Assembly: GCA_001953115.1 (NCBI GenBank)
Contig: LSSL01001097.1
Span: 1-10,407 of the forward strand
Length of the DNA stretch: 10,407 nucleotides
Direction: 5' to 3'
DNA from: Smittium mucronatum
Taxonomy: Eukaryota > Kickxellomycota > Harpellomycetes > Harpellales > Legeriomycetaceae
Shown: positions 7,957 to 10,407 of the stretch, in pieces
Position numbering within the stretch: the first letter of the stretch is position 1
Layout of the letters: each line of letters opens with the position of its first letter
The notes under the pieces: model-generated
The model's database searches: none
Seen by the model: the letters and a program-made list of their open reading frames with translations, nothing else
What the model was told of the DNA's origin: nothing
Translations under genes and position numbers: made by a program

Positions 7957-8241
7957 TCATAGAGAGAGATACTGCGAAACATTAGATTTATATTAAAGTC
8001 TGATATTGTAATATTGGAAATAGCGATATAAAATAAATAATATTAAACTGAACTACCTCCAAACTGGGGAAATGGAGGTATTAAATTAGCTCTAAATAAA
8101 ACTTATAACATCTTAAAAAATTGGCATTAAACTATTGAAAGAATCTGGAAAATTCCACAAAATATGGAAAAACTTGAAATATTTGTTTTTTTGAGGGGAA
8201 TTAATCGCAAAGTTAATAAAAAGTTCGAAAAGCTAATTTGA
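7957..8241 (+). CDS. In-frame continuation of the coding tract, ends at TGA 8239
   Basis: This segment follows TGA 7954 without change of frame. Its last 200 bases read LPPNWGNGGIKLALNKTYN, IWKIPQNMEKLEIFVFLRG and INRKVNKKFEKLI. An ATG at 8164 could start a separate 25-residue ORF. G from 8040 to the end of the tract (8397) is 23/16/16 over codon positions, a fair coding signal, while 7957-8040 is undecided. An 8-bp perfect inverted repeat (8054-8061 with 8073-8080, 11-base loop) lies here. It encodes the PPNWGNGG part, so I take it as incidental. Confidence 0.35.
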
Positions 8242-8397
8242 AAAAATTTCACTCTACTCCCCATTGCTGCTCTAATGGCTCCATACATGGATGTCATTGT
8301 TTCAAGAAGGGAAAACTCGATAGATTCCATTTTTAGGGCCATATTTATCAATGAGAACCGATAAAATTTCACAAATTATTTGTCGAACAATGATTGA
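8242..8397 (+). CDS. In-frame 3' piece of the coding tract after an internal TGA
   Basis: This is the same frame again after TGA 8239-8241, ending at TGA 8395-8397, about 51 codons. It reads LLPIAALMAPYMDVIVSRRE and NSIDSIFRAIFINENR. G is 11/4/8 over codon positions, one of the better patterns in the window. A minus-strand frame (8127-8393) is also open and reads MESIEFSLLETMTSMYGAIR, but its bias is weaker (11/8/13), so the plus strand is preferred. It has no start codon of its own near the TGA, which implies it is the end of a gene interrupted at 8239. Confidence 0.4.
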
Positions 8398-9451
8398 TTG
8401 CTATTATTTATATTAATTCATGCAAAAATTTACACACAAGTAGGATTATTTACTCCTCAAAAATGAAATATAAACGGGGTTTAAATTGAAATTTCGTTTT
8501 TTCTATAATACTTTGTGCTGTTAAAGTGTAGCCAAATCGTTTAATTTTTAAACATAACTTTGAACTTTCTTTCTAAATTTATTTGTGATTTTCTTGTCGA
8601 TGTAAGTAATATGCATAATCTGAAAGTTATTAAATGATCTATAAACAATTTTTGGGGATGAAGGGATAAAGGATTTTTGGTTAGTTATGTAATATACAGT
8701 TTAGCTCTAAATTAAAATTGTCTTGTTAAAAAAAAAATTACAAAAATACGTAAAAGAAATAATTATTTCAATAGAAGAGATATTTGTTTTATTTAAGCAT
8801 TTATTAGGAAAAAAACTTTTTAGTTCTAGATTTAAAAGAAAATACAATAAATATCTTTTTATTTTATATTATTAAAGCGTTTTAATGCACAGTTCTGGTT
8901 GCATCTTTATTTAAGGTCAAATAATACTTGTAACGAAGAAATTCAAAACTACTTAATAGGCTTAAAGTGTTTGGTTTAACTTCATATATAGAAAAAATAA
9001 GTAGAGATAATAGGATATGAGATTTTATTAATGAGTTTTTTTAGGAAATTTTCTAGATGAAGCGATATGAAATACAAAAATAAGACATTGTATATTTCAT
9101 TTTTATGAAATAAACAAGCATAATCTTCAATTTCTGTCAGATAAAAACCAATAGATTTATTATGAACTTTAATTTTATTTCTATTTTTACTAGGGTATAT
9201 TGTTAGTTAGGACGATAAAGACGGATCTTTCGAAATTTTGATTTAATTTAAGCAATTTTTATGTATAAGACTCGATTTCTATGTTTTAATAATATTTTTT
9301 GGTGAGATAAACGCCCTTTTTAACCCAAAAAAAACCTCTTTACAGGTTACAGTTGACGTATATATATATTTTTTAAACTGATGATTTATTAATTATAAAC
9401 GCAGATATTATATCCAATGATATTAATTAAGAATTCATGAAAAATCTATTA
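8398..9451. other. AT-rich non-coding stretch, about 1 kb
   Basis: Frames on both strands can be read as protein if TGA is also sense, but G is flat over codon positions (about 27/30/28 on plus 8398-8990; 20/21/19 on minus 8900-9470). No repeat, hairpin or RNA-like island was seen. Confidence 0.5.
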
Positions 9452-9673
9452 TCAATTTTTGTAGCCGACTAATAAAATATAATAGGCTCTGATTAGGACA
9501 TCATTAGCTTCAATAAACTATTGTTCGTTGAAAAAGAGCTTAATTATTGACTGCAATTAACCTCAGCCATACACCTACTTAAGGCAATGGCAGGGGGTGA
9601 TCTTTTTGTTGGTGGCTCGCACCCCTTTACCGTAGTTACGCAGCCGGTAGTCCGGTAGAGGAGATTATTGTAG
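9452..9673 (-). CDS. Possible minus-strand coding piece across a GC-rich island
   Basis: One frame runs from below TGA 9674-9676 to TGA 9452-9454 with one internal TGA at 9563-9565. The downstream part (9452-9562) reads FFNEQQFIEANDVLIRAYYI and LLVGYKN, and in its last 25 codons G is 8/3/1. The upstream part (DYRLRNYGKGVRATNKK) lies in the island, where all three minus frames and two plus frames look protein-like. Removing 24 bases with GT...AG ends (9551-9574) would take out the TGA and keep the frame. No family was recognised. Confidence 0.25.
9561..9660. other. 100-bp GC-rich island, possible structured RNA or coding remnant
   Basis: G+C is 55 of 100 bases, against roughly 20% in the surroundings. 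In AT-rich genomes such islands are often structured RNA genes or conserved coding pieces. Possible pairings are GGGGTG (9594-9599) with CACCCC (9620-9625) and ACCG with CGGT at about 9629-9647. A short direct repeat CCGGTAG occurs twice near 9644-9658. I could not match it to tRNA, 5S rRNA or snRNA landmarks. Confidence 0.4.
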
Positions 9674-9679
9674 TCAGGA

Positions 9680-10407
9680 TAAACGTTTTTTCTATATTTA
9701 TTTTTCTTTTTTTCATATTTTTTTAGTAATGGTTTTAATGAAGTATATTACGATAAAATTCCGTTATAAAAAAAAAGACTAATAAAATATGAATGATGAT
9801 ATTTTATCCAATGGTAAATTTTGATAAAAAGTTTGCGCAATTTTATCAGTTTTCATTAGGGAAATTACCGTAATTATGCATTCATAATGATGTGGGCTGC
9901 TAATTATAAATCATTTCTTCCTTTATATCATGAAAAACTAAGAATTTTATTTTTCAATAGAGCTATTCGCTAATTAGTTATTTATTTCGTAAAAAAAAGA
10001 TAAGATTCTAACATCTCTTAATTTGAAAAAATTATTATTATGATTTTAGATCCTATTGAATAATTAATAGGCCAGTTTTTAAATCGATGAGTGCTTCTTT
10101 CGTTATAAAACCAAAGATATTAATAATCTTATTTAAAATTTATTATTTTAATAGATATTTCGAAACAACTGAAATTAATTTATAGAAAGTCTGTTTAGAT
10201 ATAATCTAAATGCCTTGAAGTTTTTTAAAAGCGATATAATTAAAATACAACTATAAAGCTATAAACGTATTTTTTATTTTCATGGGTGAGTAAGAATTTT
10301 ATTATAATTATATCAATATATCATACGAATAATACATAGTATTTAATTTACTCAAAATTATCATTTTTGATAGAAATCATGATAAATTTATATGTTATAT
10401 GCGAATA
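9680..10407. other. AT-rich non-coding stretch to the right edge
   Basis: The minus strand is open under TAR = Gln in one frame across 9677-9845, but the residues are Lys, Asn, Tyr, Phe and Ile with no codon-position signal. I see no gene, RNA island or repeat array in the remainder. Confidence 0.45.

Noticed and set aside
8054..8080. Perfect 8-bp hairpin with an 11-base loop (TACCTCCA / TGGAGGTA)
   Set aside because: It lies in a coding-like segment and spells a Pro-Pro...Gly-Gly stretch. It has no U-run or second stem to suggest a terminator or RNA gene.
8127..8372. 81-codon minus-strand ORF open in the standard code, starting at GTG
   Set aside because: The plus-strand frame over the same bases has better G bias (11/4/8 against 11/8/13) and is in frame with the upstream coding tract, so this is probably its shadow.
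8398..9000. Further continuation of the 7.5-8.4 kb frame if TGA is read as Trp
   Set aside because: With every codon sense the frame never closes, and G is flat over codon positions, so readable sequence here is what random AT-rich DNA gives.
1..10407. tRNA, rRNA, CRISPR array, insertion sequence or terminal inverted repeats
   Set aside because: I saw no tRNA-like T-arm consensus, no rRNA landmarks, no regularly spaced identical repeats and no transposase motif. Long-range inverted repeats could not be excluded by eye.

Overview
The window is AT-rich eukaryote-like DNA (many 60-base stretches have only 10-25% G+C). It has no bacterial gene layout, no recognisable rRNA or tRNA, no CRISPR array and no insertion sequence. 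Under the standard code nothing longer than about 80 codons is open. The best coding stretches become continuous only if TAA and TAG are read as glutamine, with TGA as the usual stop (the ciliate code, translation table 6). This is best explained by a ciliate nuclear genome, possibly germline (micronuclear) DNA where short coding pieces lie in long non-coding tracts. The assignment is inference: no protein was recognised by family.

Layout. 0-1 kb: weak minus-strand frames running off the left edge. 1.16-1.26 kb: a degenerate 20-bp tandem repeat. 1.3-1.9 kb: two short minus-strand coding pieces with good codon signal. 2.0-2.7 kb: a weak plus-strand frame interrupted by one TGA. 2.7-3.5 kb: featureless. 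3.5-4.7 kb: the best gene, minus strand, a multi-pass membrane-like protein in a G+C-rich island, with a probable frameshift. 4.7-5.3 kb: featureless. 5.3-6.2 kb: weak plus-strand pieces. 6.25-6.5 kb: a strand-biased cluster of TCAAGT repeats. 7.0-8.4 kb: a plus-strand coding tract of four pieces, three in the same frame and separated only by TGA codons. 8.4-9.45 kb: featureless. 9.56-9.66 kb: a 100-bp island of 55% G+C that may be coding or a structured RNA. The rest to the right edge is featureless.

Caveat on the calls: with a code that has one stop, random AT-rich DNA gives open frames of 60 codons on average and several above 200, so length proves nothing here. I relied on codon-position bias of G, counted by hand (G high in position 1, low in position 2), and on amino-acid composition. 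Only the 3.87-4.11 kb minus segment is strong by this test. The 1.3-1.9 kb minus pieces and the 8.25-8.36 kb plus segment are good, and the 7.0-8.0 kb plus tract is moderate. The others are possibilities. Repeated in-frame TGAs and frame changes mean either decayed genes, unexcised germline inserts, assembly indels, or a code in which TGA is sometimes tryptophan.
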